This document shows, piece after piece, positions 44,735 to 53,084 of a stretch of DNA of 64,000 nt (the first letter of the stretch is position 1; each line of letters starts with the position of its first letter). Origin of the DNA: Bog-752 sp963799395 (GTDB taxonomy: Bacteria > Actinomycetota > Thermoleophilia > UBA2241). Below the pieces are notes generated by a model that did no database searches, was not told where the DNA came from, and was given only the letters and a program-made list of their open reading frames with translations. The DNA is taken from the NCBI GenBank assembly GCA_963799395.1, contig CAWCWZ010000032.1, positions 1 to 64,000 of the forward strand. The letters run 5' to 3'. The position numbers and the translations under genes are program-made.

Positions 44735-45655
44735 GTGACCGACACCGACATCGCGCCGCGCGAGAGCGAGGAGGACCGCGTCGAGCGGCGGGCCAGAAAC
44801 TCCGTCATGGCCCGCCTCGAGCGCGACGTCAGCGCCATGATCGACGAGATGCTCGACCAGTTCCGCGCAGAGACAGTGGGTGACGAACCGCGCGAGTACC
44901 TGGACGCGCTGCGCGTGCTGCTCAAATCGCAGGTCACCGCCTACATGTCGTTCGTCACGAGCCGCGGCGCGCTCTCCTCGACCACCTCGACGATGTACGC
45001 CGACGAGCTCAGCCCCGCCGGACCCGTGCCGACAACGCTGCGCGGCCTGATCGAGGGCGGCACGATGACGACGGCCCAGGCCGCCCGCCTCGCGAGCTAC
45101 GTTTCCGACCGGCGGACGCTGCTCATCTTCGGCGACCGGTCGACCGGCAAGTCGACGCTGCTGAACGCCCTCCTCGAGCTCGTACCGGTCGACGAGCGCC
45201 TCGTCTCGATCGAGCACTCCGACCACCTGCCGGCTCTCCAGGACCGCTCGTTCTGCGTACGCCTGTCGGTGGCCGACGACACCGAGGTCGAGGGCACCTT
45301 CGCCAAGGCGATGAAGATGCAGCCCAGCCGCATCGTCGTGGGCGAGGTCCACGCCGACGAGATCCTCTACTTCCTGCGCGAGCTGCGCAGCCGCCCGGGC
45401 ACCGGCGGCTTCTGCACGGTCCGCGCCGACTCCGTGCACAAGGCGGTCGCCAAGCTGCTGCGCCAGATGGAGCTGCACGTCGCGGCGCCCGAGGCCAGGC
45501 AGCTCGTGGGCGACACCCGGCCGATGCTCGTGCACATGCGCAGCGACGAACGCGGCGATTCGCGGCTGGCCGCCATCTGGGGCGTCGAGGGGCTCGACGC
45601 CGCCGGCGAGATCCTGCTCCACGAAGAGCCGACGGGGCAGAGCGCCGCATCGTAG
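44735..45655 (+). CDS. Stand-alone CpaF/VirB11-like secretion NTPase
   Basis: 306 aa. An N-terminal helical region (about 1-100), then a P-loop ATPase: Walker A FGDRSTGKSTLLNALL near residue 132, an Asp-box-like stretch around SIEHSDHLPAL, the Walker-B-like RIVVGEVHADE and the GGFCTVRADSVHKAV His-box-like segment. This matches the GspE/VirB11/CpaF superfamily but is short, and no pilus or secretion genes are adjacent. GTG start chosen for the SD-like AGGGGA. Confidence 0.75.
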   Translation: MTDTDIAPRESEEDRVERRARNSVMARLERDVSAMIDEMLDQFRAETVGDEPREYLDALRVLLKSQVTAYMSFVTSRGALSSTTSTMYADELSPAGPVPTTLRGLIEGGTMTTAQAARLASYVSDRRTLLIFGDRSTGKSTLLNALLELVPVDERLVSIEHSDHLPALQDRSFCVRLSVADDTEVEGTFAKAMKMQPSRIVVGEVHADEILYFLRELRSRPGTGGFCTVRADSVHKAVAKLLRQMELHVAAPEARQLVGDTRPMLVHMRSDERGDSRLAAIWGVEGLDAAGEILLHEEPTGQSAAS

Positions 45656-45697
45656 GCCGGCGCTTCGGCCCTGCGCGCCGGCGCTTCCGCCCTGCCC
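45656..45697. repeat. 21-bp tandem direct repeat
   Basis: Two copies of a GCCGGCGCTTCNGCCCTGCNC unit (45656-45676, 45677-45697) and a partial third, just after the ATPase stop. The rest of the gap to 45841 is featureless. Confidence 0.7.
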
Positions 45698-45841
45698 GCC
45701 GGCGCGGCGGGCGACGCTCGCGCCGCCTCCGCCCATCGTGGCCCCGCCGGCTTCTCTTGTCGTCCACGCCGCCGGCGTGACACCGTCACCCGTTCCCTCC
45801 GGCGACCGGCTCCTCTCCGTCCCGTCGACGAGCTACTGTCC

Positions 45842-45870
45842 TTGAGACGGGCGCCGCGCGCTGGTATCAT
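45842..45870 (+). promoter_or_regulatory. Promoter of rpsF-ssb-rpsR-rplI-dnaB operon
   Basis: -35 TTGAGA (45842-45847), exact 17-nt spacer, -10 TATCAT (45865-45870). Start predicted near 45877. Same -10 as rplM. Confidence 0.75.
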
Positions 45871-45880
45871 GCCGGGGTTG

Positions 45881-45905
45881 CGCCGCCGATGGGGCGGCGT
45901 TTTTC
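45881..45905 (+). terminator. Terminator-like hairpin with T-tract at the 5' end of rpsF mRNA
   Basis: CGCCGCC-GATGG-GGCGGCG (45881-45887 with 45893-45899) followed by TTTTTC. It is the only hairpin with a good T-run in the window. Because it starts about 4 nt after the predicted transcription start it may be an attenuator or a 5' stabiliser rather than the end of the ATPase gene. Confidence 0.65.
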
Positions 45906-45955
45906 ACCCCTGCTCCAGCAGCAAGGCTGGGGCCGCTAAGACCACAGGAGGTGAG
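45903..45955 (+). promoter_or_regulatory. bS6:bS18-type autoregulatory leader of rpsF
   Basis: P1: TTCACCCCT (45903-45911) pairs with AGGAGGTGAG (45946-45955, one A bulged), burying the SD. P2: CTCCAGC-AGCAAG-GCTGGGG (45913-45932). The trinucleotide CCG lies directly 3' of P2 (45933-45935), as in the published motif bound by the S6:S18 complex. Inference: excess bS6:bS18 represses its own operon. Confidence 0.65.
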
Positions 45956-46247
45956 TTCCACGAACAAGTATGAGTTGATGCTCATGCTCAACCCCGGCAT
46001 CGAAGACGGCCGCCAGCCCGAGATCCTCGATCGCCTGTCCAAGACCGTCGAAAAGGGCAAGGGCAAGGTCTCGTCGGTCGACGACTGGGGCAAGCGCAAG
46101 CTGGCGTACGAGATCGCCGGTCAGACCGAAGGCCTCTACAGCGTCGTAACGTTCACGTCCGAGCCCGAGACGCTGGCCGAAGTCGAGCGCGTGCTGCGCA
46201 TCACCGACGACGTCATGCGCTTCCAGACGGTGCGCCTCAAAGACTAG
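45951..46247 (+). CDS. rpsF: 30S ribosomal protein bS6
   Basis: 95-98 aa. KYELMLMLNPGIED opens the ferredoxin-like fold; KRKLAYEIAGQTEGLY and EVERVLRITDDVMRF follow. The start codon is uncertain. The GTG at 45951 overlaps the SD AGGAGG; an ACG at 45960 has ideal 8-nt spacing and would give a bS6 N-terminus of usual length, but ACG is a rare initiator or a miscalled ATG. The leader overlaps the SD. Confidence 0.95.
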   Translation: MSSTNKYELMLMLNPGIEDGRQPEILDRLSKTVEKGKGKVSSVDDWGKRKLAYEIAGQTEGLYSVVTFTSEPETLAEVERVLRITDDVMRFQTVRLKD

Positions 46248-46270
46248 CGCCAACCGCAAAGGAGCGAACT

Positions 46271-46703
46271 ATGGCCGGATCAATCAACCGCGTCGTGCTC
46301 GTCGGCAACCTCACCCGCGACCCCGAGACCCGCCAGGCGGGCGCCACGACGGTGTGCAGCCTGCGCATCGCCGTGAACGACCGCGTCAAGAACAAGGACT
46401 CGGGCGCCTGGGAAGACTACGCCAACTACTTCACGGTCTCGGTCTTCGGCAACAACGGCGAGCGCTGCGCCCAGTACCTGAGCAAGGGTCGCCAGGTCGC
46501 GATCGAAGGGCGCCTGCGCTGGCGCCAGTGGGAATCGCAGGACGGCCAAAAGCGCGAGGCCGTCGAAGTCGTCGCCGACAACGTCCAGTTCATCGGACCG
46601 CGCGAAGGCGGCGGCGCCCCGCGCGACACGGCGGCACCGAGTTCTCCGGCGCCGCCCCGACGTCGCCGAAGCCGACTTCGGCGACGAGGACATCCCGTTC
46701 TGA
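46271..46703 (+). CDS. ssb: Single-stranded DNA-binding protein (one frameshift)
   Basis: About 144 aa. OB-fold with NRVVLVGNLTRDPETR, ANYFTVSVFG and GRQVAIEGRLRWRQWES. A +1 insertion near 46655 hides the tail. In the next frame it ends EADFGDEDIPF, the acidic tip that recruits partner proteins, followed by TGA. ATG after AAAGGAG. Middle of the rpsF operon. Confidence 0.95.
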
Positions 46704-46784
46704 CGACCGGCCCTGCCAGAAGGCCCCCGGCCACGGCGACTCGCCGGTCGACCTACCACAGAAGAGCAGCGAAGAAAGGCCAGC

Positions 46785-47048
46785 ATGCCAGCACCACAAG
46801 GTAAGCGCCGCGCGAAGCGCCCAAAGGCCGGGGTCTTGGGCCGGGCGCACCGTTACTGCTATTACTGCAAAGAGAAGATCGAGGACGTCGACTACAAGGC
46901 CAACACGGTCCTCAAGCGCTTCGTCTCCGACAAAGGCAAGATCCGCTCGCGTCGCGTCACCGGCGCCTGCCGCTGCCATCAGCGCCAGGTCGCGGTGGCC
47001 GTCAAGCGCGCCCGCGAGATGGCTCTCCTGCCGTACGCAGACCGCTAG
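46785..47048 (+). CDS. rpsR: 30S ribosomal protein bS18 (zinc-binding form)
   Basis: 87 aa. Cysteines CYYC (residues 25-28) and CRCH (61-64) make this the C+ zinc-ribbon paralogue type. YKANTVLKRFVSDKGKIRSRR is the bS6/rRNA-contacting core. It is the likely substrate of RimI at 5808-6296. Confidence 0.97.
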   Translation: MPAPQGKRRAKRPKAGVLGRAHRYCYYCKEKIEDVDYKANTVLKRFVSDKGKIRSRRVTGACRCHQRQVAVAVKRAREMALLPYADR

Positions 47049-47057
47049 GAGGCCGTC

Positions 47058-47504
47058 GTGGAGATCATTCTGCTCGAAGACATCGAGGGCGTGGGCATCA
47101 AGGGCGACCTCGCCAACGTGTCGCCCGGCTACGCCCGTAACTTCCTGCTGCCCAAACACCTGGCCGAGGTGGCCAACCCCGGCAGGCTCGACGAAGTCCG
47201 GCGGCGCATGGAAGAACGCAAGGCGCGCGAGGCGCGCACCGCAGAGCAGGCCGTCGACGTCGCGGCCACGCTCAACAAGACGGTCGTCACCATCGGCGCC
47301 CACGCCGGCGAGGGCGAGCGGCTCTACGGATCGGTCACCAACGCCGACATCGCCGACGCCATCTGGAGCGCCCGCAAGGTGCGCGTCGACAAGCACAAGG
47401 TCCGTCTCGACGAACCCATCAAGAGTCTGGGCACGTTCATGGTCGACATCGACGTCTTCGAAGGCGTCGAAGCGTCGGTCAAGGTCATCGTCGTTCCCGA
47501 GTAA
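47058..47504 (+). CDS. rplI: 50S ribosomal protein bL9
   Basis: 148 aa. N-terminal EIILLEDIEGVGIKGDL and VSPGYARNFLLPK, the long connecting helix (about 45-75), then a C-terminal domain with LYGSVTNADIADAI. GTG start 9 nt after the rpsR stop, with AGGAGG. Confidence 0.96.
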   Translation: MEIILLEDIEGVGIKGDLANVSPGYARNFLLPKHLAEVANPGRLDEVRRRMEERKAREARTAEQAVDVAATLNKTVVTIGAHAGEGERLYGSVTNADIADAIWSARKVRVDKHKVRLDEPIKSLGTFMVDIDVFEGVEASVKVIVVPE

Positions 47505-47541
47505 CGCGGCCCCGGGCGGCGCCGCAGAGAGGGGCAGCATC

Positions 47542-48900
47542 GTGGCCACCGGCATCGTCCAGAGCGACGGTCGTCACATGCAGCCGCACGACCTCGACGC
47601 CGAGGAGTCGCTCCTCGGCGCGATGGTCGTCAGCCCCAACGCCATCCCCATCGCCACCGAGCTCGTCGCCGAAGACGACTTCTATCGCGACACCCATCGC
47701 CTCGTCTTTCGCACGATCCGCGACATGTACGCCCTCGGCAAAGAGGTCGATGCCGTCACCCTGAGCGCCGCCCTCGAGCAGCAGGGCGTGCTCGAACGTG
47801 TCGGCGGCAAGGCCTTCGTCCACACCCTGGTCGAGATCGTGCCGGCCGCGGCCAACGTCCGGCAGTACGCCGAGATCGTGCGCGAGACCAGCGTCCTGCG
47901 CCAGCTCATCAGGGTCGGCAACGAGATCGCCGAGCTCGGTTACGAGCATCCCAAAGAGGCCCGCGAACTTCTTGATTCCTGCGAGCAGAAGGTCTTCGCC
48001 ATCTCGCAGCACCGCCTCTCGTCCGACTTCGACGCCATGAGCGACATGGTCAAGTCGACCTTCGAGCGCATCGACATGATCCGCGAGGGGCTGCAGCTCT
48101 CCGGCGTGCCCACGGGCTTTGCCGACATCGACAAGTTCACCGGCGGCTTCCAGCCGTCGAACCTCATCGTCCTGGCGGCGCGCCCCGGCGTGGGCAAGAC
48201 CTCCCTCGCCCTGAACATCGCCCACCACATCGGCCTCACGGGCACGGCGTCGGTCGCCATCTTCAGCCTCGAGATGAGCAAGCAGGAGATCAGCGAGCGC
48301 ATGCTGTGTTCCGCCGCCCGGGTCGCGTCGCACCGGCTGCGCTCCGGCCAGACGCTCCCCAACGACGACTACTACAAGCTGGTCACCGTCGCCGGCGAGC
48401 TCGAAAAGGCGCCCATCTACGTCGACGACACGGCCGGCATCAACGTCTTCGAGCTGCGCGCCAAGGCGCGCCGCCTGGCGAGCAGGGTCGAGCCCAAGCT
48501 CGGCCTCGTCATCATCGACTACCTGCAGCTCATGATGGGCGACGGCCGCGCCGACAACCGCCAGCAGGAGGTGGCCAACATCTCGCGCTCGCTCAAGCAG
48601 CTCGCCCGCGAGCTCGACGTGCCGGTGCTCGCCGTCTCGCAGCTCAACCGCGAAGTCGAGACGCGCGCCGAAAAGAAGCCGCAGCTCTCCGACCTGCGCG
48701 AGTCGGGCGCGATCGAGCAAGACGCCGACCTCGTCATCTTCCTCTACGAGCCCCGCGACGAGAACAGCAAGGGCATCGTCGCCGTCGACCTCGCCAAGCA
48801 CCGCAACGGGCCGACCGGCCTGGCCCGCCTCGGCTTCGTTCGCGACTACACCAAGTTCCGCACGCTCAAGGCCGACGAAGCCGGCCGCTATGACTTCTAG
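47542..48900 (+). CDS. dnaB: Replicative DNA helicase DnaB
   Basis: 452 aa. N-terminal DnaG-interacting domain starts with HDLDAEESLLGAMV. RecA-type motor: Walker A AARPGVGKTSLALN, FSLEMSKQEISERML, Walker B LVIIDYLQLM, AVSQLNREVE and LSDLRESGAIEQDAD. No intein. GTG at 47542 after AGAGGGG. Unrolls duplex DNA as a hexamer at the fork. Confidence 0.96.
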   Translation: MATGIVQSDGRHMQPHDLDAEESLLGAMVVSPNAIPIATELVAEDDFYRDTHRLVFRTIRDMYALGKEVDAVTLSAALEQQGVLERVGGKAFVHTLVEIVPAAANVRQYAEIVRETSVLRQLIRVGNEIAELGYEHPKEARELLDSCEQKVFAISQHRLSSDFDAMSDMVKSTFERIDMIREGLQLSGVPTGFADIDKFTGGFQPSNLIVLAARPGVGKTSLALNIAHHIGLTGTASVAIFSLEMSKQEISERMLCSAARVASHRLRSGQTLPNDDYYKLVTVAGELEKAPIYVDDTAGINVFELRAKARRLASRVEPKLGLVIIDYLQLMMGDGRADNRQQEVANISRSLKQLARELDVPVLAVSQLNREVETRAEKKPQLSDLRESGAIEQDADLVIFLYEPRDENSKGIVAVDLAKHRNGPTGLARLGFVRDYTKFRTLKADEAGRYDF

Positions 48901-48981
48901 CGACCGGCCCCGCCGCTCACCTCCTCACATGCGGCGCCGGTCGCCGAACCGGTCGTCCCACGGGCGGCGGCCGCCGGCCCG

Positions 48982-49816
48982 ATGACCGGCGCCACCCTCG
49001 TCAGCCTGAACGGACGGCTCGTCGCCGAGCGCGAGGCGTACGTGCCGGCCCTCGACCGCGCCGTCACCCACGGCATCGGTCTCTACGAGACGCTCAAGCT
49101 CACCGCCGGCGTGCCGGTGTTCTTCGACGAGCACATGGCTCGCCTGCACGCGGGGCTCGAGCTCCTCGAGATCGCCGTGCCCTGGGACCGGGCGACCATC
49201 GCCGGCTGGATCGTCGACCTCGCCGCCGCCGGCGGTGTCGCCGACGGCGGCTGCCGCGTGCTCGTCACCGCCGGCGCCGCCTGGGGCGACCCTTCCGTCC
49301 TCATCCGCAACGACGTACGACCGTCACCCGCGCGACCACTGCGCGTGATCACCTACCGCGGCATCCGCGTCAGCGGCGCCCTCAAGGCGATGACCTTCCT
49401 GCAGTCCCATCTGGCCCAGCGCGCGGCGGCGGCCGCCGGCGCCGACGACGCCATCTTCGTCGACGACGAAGGCCGCATGTTCGAGGGCGCGACCTCCAAC
49501 ATCTTCCTCGCCCGAGGCGGCGGCCTCGTCACGACGCCGGCCGAAGGCGCCATCCTGCCCGGCGTCATGCGCGCCGCCCTCGAGCGCGTCGCCGAAACCA
49601 GCGGCATCGCGGTGATCGAAGCCTACGGGCGCGTCGCCGACCTGCGCGGCGACGACGCCATGTTCCTCACGAGCAGCGTGCGCGGTATCGTGCCCGTCGG
49701 CGCGGTCGACGACCGACTCCCTGCGGGTCGACGACGCCATGCTCGGGCGGCTGCGAGGGCTCGTCGACGACGCCGAACACGACGCCGCCGCCGCGTTCCG
49801 CGCGACCTACCTCTAG
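48982..49816 (+). CDS. Class IV PLP aminotransferase / aminodeoxychorismate lyase-like (one frameshift)
   Basis: About 278 aa. LNGRLV, RAVTHGIGLYETLKL, FFDEHMARL, the PLP-Lys region ALKAMTFLQSHL, FEGATSNIFL and PGVMRAALERVAE are class IV hallmarks. It could be pabC, D-amino-acid or branched-chain aminotransferase. A +1 insertion near 49722 shifts the end, which resolves to SLRVDDAMLGRLRGL and FRATYL with TAG at 49816. Confidence 0.85.
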
Positions 49817-50000
49817 GTTCTGCCGCCGCGACCTCGCTCCCGCCCGACGCGGTCGTCGCTCCCGCTCCCGACAGTCCTCGCCGGCCAGACGGCCTCGGCC
49901 CCGACCCGCCAGCGGCCTCGCTCCTGCCCTCCCAAGGCTTACGACCAGGCGTTCGCGGGCACTTTGCGACCATCCCCGCAGGCAACACCTGAGGTGAACG

Positions 50001-51165
50001 ATGAGAGTACGTGGACTCCTTGTCTGGGCCGCGATCGCCCTCGTGGCCGGCGTCGCCGCGACGGCCATCGTGCTCGTGGCGGCGGGCGGCGGCAGCCGCG
50101 CGGCGGCTCAGAACCCGGTCCGCGCGGCGACCGTGCGGGCCGCGGTCGTGCCCGCGGTCAAGCTTCACCTCGTCGCGTCGGGCCTTTCGCAGCCCCTCGG
50201 CGTGACCGCGCCTCCCGGCGACACGCATCGGCTTGTTCGTGGTCGAGAAGACCGGCGACATCCGCGTGATCGAGAACGGCACGCTGCTCGCCAAGCCGTT
50301 CCTCGACATCCAGAGCCTCGTGTCGGCCGGCGGCGAGCAGGGTCTCCTGTCGCTTGCCTTCGACCCCCACTACGCGTCCAACGGGCGCTTCTACGTCTTC
50401 TACACCAACCCGACCGGCGACATCAGGGTCGTGCGCTACACCGTGAGCTCCGGCGATCCCAACGTCGCCAACGCCGCGTCGGCCAAGGTGCTGTGGAAGG
50501 TCGCTCACCACGCTCATCCCAATCACAACGGCGGTCAGCTCGCCTTCGGCCCCGACGGTCGCCTCTACATCGGCATCGGCGACGGCGGCAGCGAGGGCGA
50601 CCCCAACAACTACGGTCAGAACCTCAAGGTCCCCTACGCCAAGATCTGGCGCCTCAACGTCAACGTGTCGAGACCGAAGCCCGTGCTGTACGCCTATGGC
50701 CTGCGCAATCCGTGGCGCTTCTCGTTCGACAGCAAGACCGGCAACCTGTGGATCGGCGACGTCGGTCAGAACCGGTGGGAGGAGATCGACTACCTCAAGG
50801 CCGGCACCAGGCCCGGCACCAACTTCGGCTGGAGCTACTACGAGGGCGACCACCTCTATAAGCGCCAGCACATCGTGCGCACCCGCCTCGTCTTTCCGGT
50901 GACCGAGTACTCCCACAGCGTCGGTTGCGCGGTGATCGGCGGCTACGTCTACCGGGGCAGCGCGATCGCAGCCCTGCGCGGCTCCTACCTGTTCGCCGAC
51001 CACTGCAGCGGGCGCGTCTGGTTCAAGGCCGGGCCGCACGGCCGCACGCGCATCCTCACCGGCGTGTCGCGGAAGGTGACGAACCTCACCTCGTTCGGAC
51101 AGGACGCGAGCGGCGAGCTCTACCTGTCGAGCCAGAACGGCAACGTCTACAAACTCGTGCCCTGA
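50001..51165 (+). CDS. Secreted PQQ-dependent sugar dehydrogenase-like beta-propeller (one frameshift)
   Basis: About 388 aa. Signal peptide/anchor at residues 4-30. Soluble GDH/YliI fold: FVVEKTGDIRVI, GEQGLLSLAFDP, HPNHNGGQLAFGPDGRLY, GLRNPWRFSFD, NFGWSYYEG and GGYVYRG. These mark the PQQ/Ca-binding propeller family; the actual substrate, often an aldose, is not predictable. A +1 insertion near 50232. Convergent with the methyltransferase, 4 nt apart, without an obvious terminator. Confidence 0.88.
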
Positions 51166-51169
51166 CTCC

Positions 51170-51934
51170 TTACGGCGCCCGGCCGATCAGCACCCAGCTC
51201 ACGTGATCGTGAGGAGCGCCTCGGGGTCGCTCCTCGAGATAGGCGATCTCGTCGAGGCGCTCGAGGCGCAGAAAGCCGAAGTCGGCGGCGAGCTCGTCGC
51301 GGCCGCACAGATGCAGGTACGTCCGCCCCTCGAACGAGCCCGGATCGCCCGGCACGGGACGGCCCTTGCCGGCGTGCTCGGGGTCGCGCGTCGACAGCGT
51401 GCTCAGAAAGAACAGGCCACCCGACGCCAGGCGCCTGCGCACCGTGGCGCGCAAGGCGGCGCGACCCGCCGGTTCGAGCACCTGGTAGACGTTCGAGCAG
51501 AACACGACGTCGAAGAGAGCCCCTTCCGACTCGCCGGCGCCGGCTTGGCCGCGGTCGGAGTCGGCGAAGCCCCCGCGGCGGTACTCGATGCGCGCCCCGG
51601 CCGGGAGGGCAGCGCGCGCCATCTCGATGGCGCGCGCCGCCCCGTCCACGCCCGTGACCGACAGGCCCAGCGCGCGCCACAGGGCGACGGCGTCGCGACC
51701 GTAGCCACAACCAAGGTCGAGCAGCGTCAGGTCGGTCACCGCGGGGCCGAGCGTCCGCAAGCGCTCGGCGGCCACCGCGACCAGCTCGCTCGGCGCTTCG
51801 CCCCAGATCTCTCCGTCGGCGCGGTAGCGCCCGTCCCAATACGCGGCGGGGTCGTGAGCGGGCGCGGCGGGGTCGGGGCCGAGTTCGCCGGCGGGGTCGG
51901 GGCCGAGTTCGCCGGCGGGGTCGGGGCCTGTCAC
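51170..51934 (-). CDS. Class I SAM-dependent methyltransferase
   Basis: 254 aa. SAM motif I LLDLGCGYGRDAVAL near residue 71, acidic motif II VTGVDGA, then VFCSNVYQVLEP. Substrate unknown; resembles small-molecule (tellurite/thiol-type) methyltransferases. The N-terminus repeats GPDPAGEL twice, encoded by 24-bp DNA repeats, so the real start may be further in. GTG overlaps the mscL stop (GTGA). Confidence 0.85.
   Translation of the reverse strand: MTGPDPAGELGPDPAGELGPDPAAPAHDPAAYWDGRYRADGEIWGEAPSELVAVAAERLRTLGPAVTDLTLLDLGCGYGRDAVALWRALGLSVTGVDGAARAIEMARAALPAGARIEYRRGGFADSDRGQAGAGESEGALFDVVFCSNVYQVLEPAGRAALRATVRRRLASGGLFFLSTLSTRDPEHAGKGRPVPGDPGSFEGRTYLHLCGRDELAADFGFLRLERLDEIAYLEERPRGAPHDHVSWVLIGRAP
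51869..51930. repeat. 24-bp tandem repeat, 2.6 units, in the methyltransferase 5' end
   Basis: GGGGTCGGGGCCGAGTTCGC plus CGGC, units at 51869-51892 and 51893-51916 and a partial to 51930. In frame, so unit number changes would only lengthen or shorten the N-terminus by 8 residues. Confidence 0.85.
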
Positions 51935-52341
51935 GCGGCGCCCGCCGGCGAGACCTCAGAGGTGCAGTGCGGGCAGCGCCGCGCGCCCACGGGGATCTCG
52001 CTCAGGCACTCGGGGCACTCCCTGGTCGTCGGGTCCTGACCCTTGGCGCGGCGCGCGGCGAGCGCGTTCATCGGGGCCACGACGACGAAGTACACGGCGG
52101 CCGCGATCAGCACGAAGCTGACGACGGCGTTGACGAACTCGCCGTAGAGAAACGTGCTGCTGTTGATCGTGAACGACAGCGACGAGAAATCCGGCTTGCC
52201 GAAGATGGCGGCGATGAGCGGCGTGATCAGGTCCTTGACGAAGGCGGTCACGAGCGCGCCGAAGGCGGCGCCGATGACGACGGCAACGGCCAGGTCGACG
52301 ACGTTGCCCCGCAAGATGAACTCCTTGAAGCCTTTGAGCAT
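51931..52341 (-). CDS. mscL: Large-conductance mechanosensitive channel MscL with zinc-ribbon tail
   Basis: 136 aa. GFKEFILRGNVVDLAVAVVI begins TM1; the gate and periplasmic loop PDFSSLSF... and TM2 follow. Residues about 110-131 add CPECLSEIPVGARRCPHC, a zinc ribbon in place of the usual C-terminal helix, as seen in some actinobacterial MscL. Pentameric osmotic emergency valve. ATG 7 nt after GGAGG. Confidence 0.94.
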   Translation of the reverse strand: MLKGFKEFILRGNVVDLAVAVVIGAAFGALVTAFVKDLITPLIAAIFGKPDFSSLSFTINSSTFLYGEFVNAVVSFVLIAAAVYFVVVAPMNALAARRAKGQDPTTRECPECLSEIPVGARRCPHCTSEVSPAGAA

Positions 52342-52494
52342 GGCGCTCCCTCCTCCTCGTCAACAGATGCCGGCCGGCGAGACGCGCCGGCCGAAGCCCC
52401 CCGGTCCCGGTCCCCGTCGCGTCCGGGCGTACGGCCGCCTTCTTACCCGCCGGCCGACGCCGGCAAGCAGCGTGTGTGCGACTCGCCGGCCGGT

Positions 52495-53025
52495 CTAGGG
52501 CGTGCCGGTCGCCGACGGGGTGGGCAACGAAGACGATGCGCTCGGCGACGCAGTGGGCGACGGCGCGAGATCCGGGGCCCCGCGCGGCGTGACGCCGCGC
52601 CGGCCGGCGGCCAGCGCGTCGCCCACGCCCCGCAGATACCACACGAACGCCTGGCCCACTTGCACGCCGACCAGCGTCGACGCGACGCCGTTGGCGCCGA
52701 CCCAGCTCCCGTAACCCTGGGCGCCGCCGATCGAGAGGCGCAGCGAGGGCCCGTCGGAGCGCACGACCGTGACCACCGTGGTCACCGGCACGGCCTCCTC
52801 GTTCGAATCCTTCTCCATGCTGCTGATCCAGCCGGCCAGCTCCACGGGGGGCCGGGAGATGTACCCAGACACGACGGCGCCCTTGGTGGCCGAACGGTAC
52901 GAGAGCCCGATGATCTCGCTCGAGGTGAGCTGGAACGGATAGTCGTCGTGGACGTAGTACCAGATGCCGAACCCGACCAGGGCGATGGTGAGCGCCACGC
53001 CCGTCCAGAACACCGCTCGTCTCAT
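52495..53025 (-). CDS. Membrane-anchored hypothetical protein
   Basis: 176 aa. Short basic N-terminus MRR, one TM helix (about 5-23), then an extracytoplasmic beta-rich domain, and a low-complexity Ser/Pro/Thr tail. It was not matched to a family. Predicted signal anchor; possibly cell-wall associated. It lies between purC and mscL on the same strand but 60 to 150 bp from each. Confidence 0.65.
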   Translation of the reverse strand: MRRAVFWTGVALTIALVGFGIWYYVHDDYPFQLTSSEIIGLSYRSATKGAVVSGYISRPPVELAGWISSMEKDSNEEAVPVTTVVTVVRSDGPSLRLSIGGAQGYGSWVGANGVASTLVGVQVGQAFVWYLRGVGDALAAGRRGVTPRGAPDLAPSPTASPSASSSLPTPSATGTP

Positions 53026-53084
53026 GGCACCTCTGCCCCTGCGACTCTCTGCCTGCCGACCGCGCCTCGGCCCTGCCGCGGCGG

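Noticed and set aside
46354..48900. 848-codon frame apparently fusing ribosomal/ssb sequence to DnaB.
   Set aside because: The first part runs antisense to codon structure of ssb, rpsR and rplI. dnaB has its own GTG at 47542.
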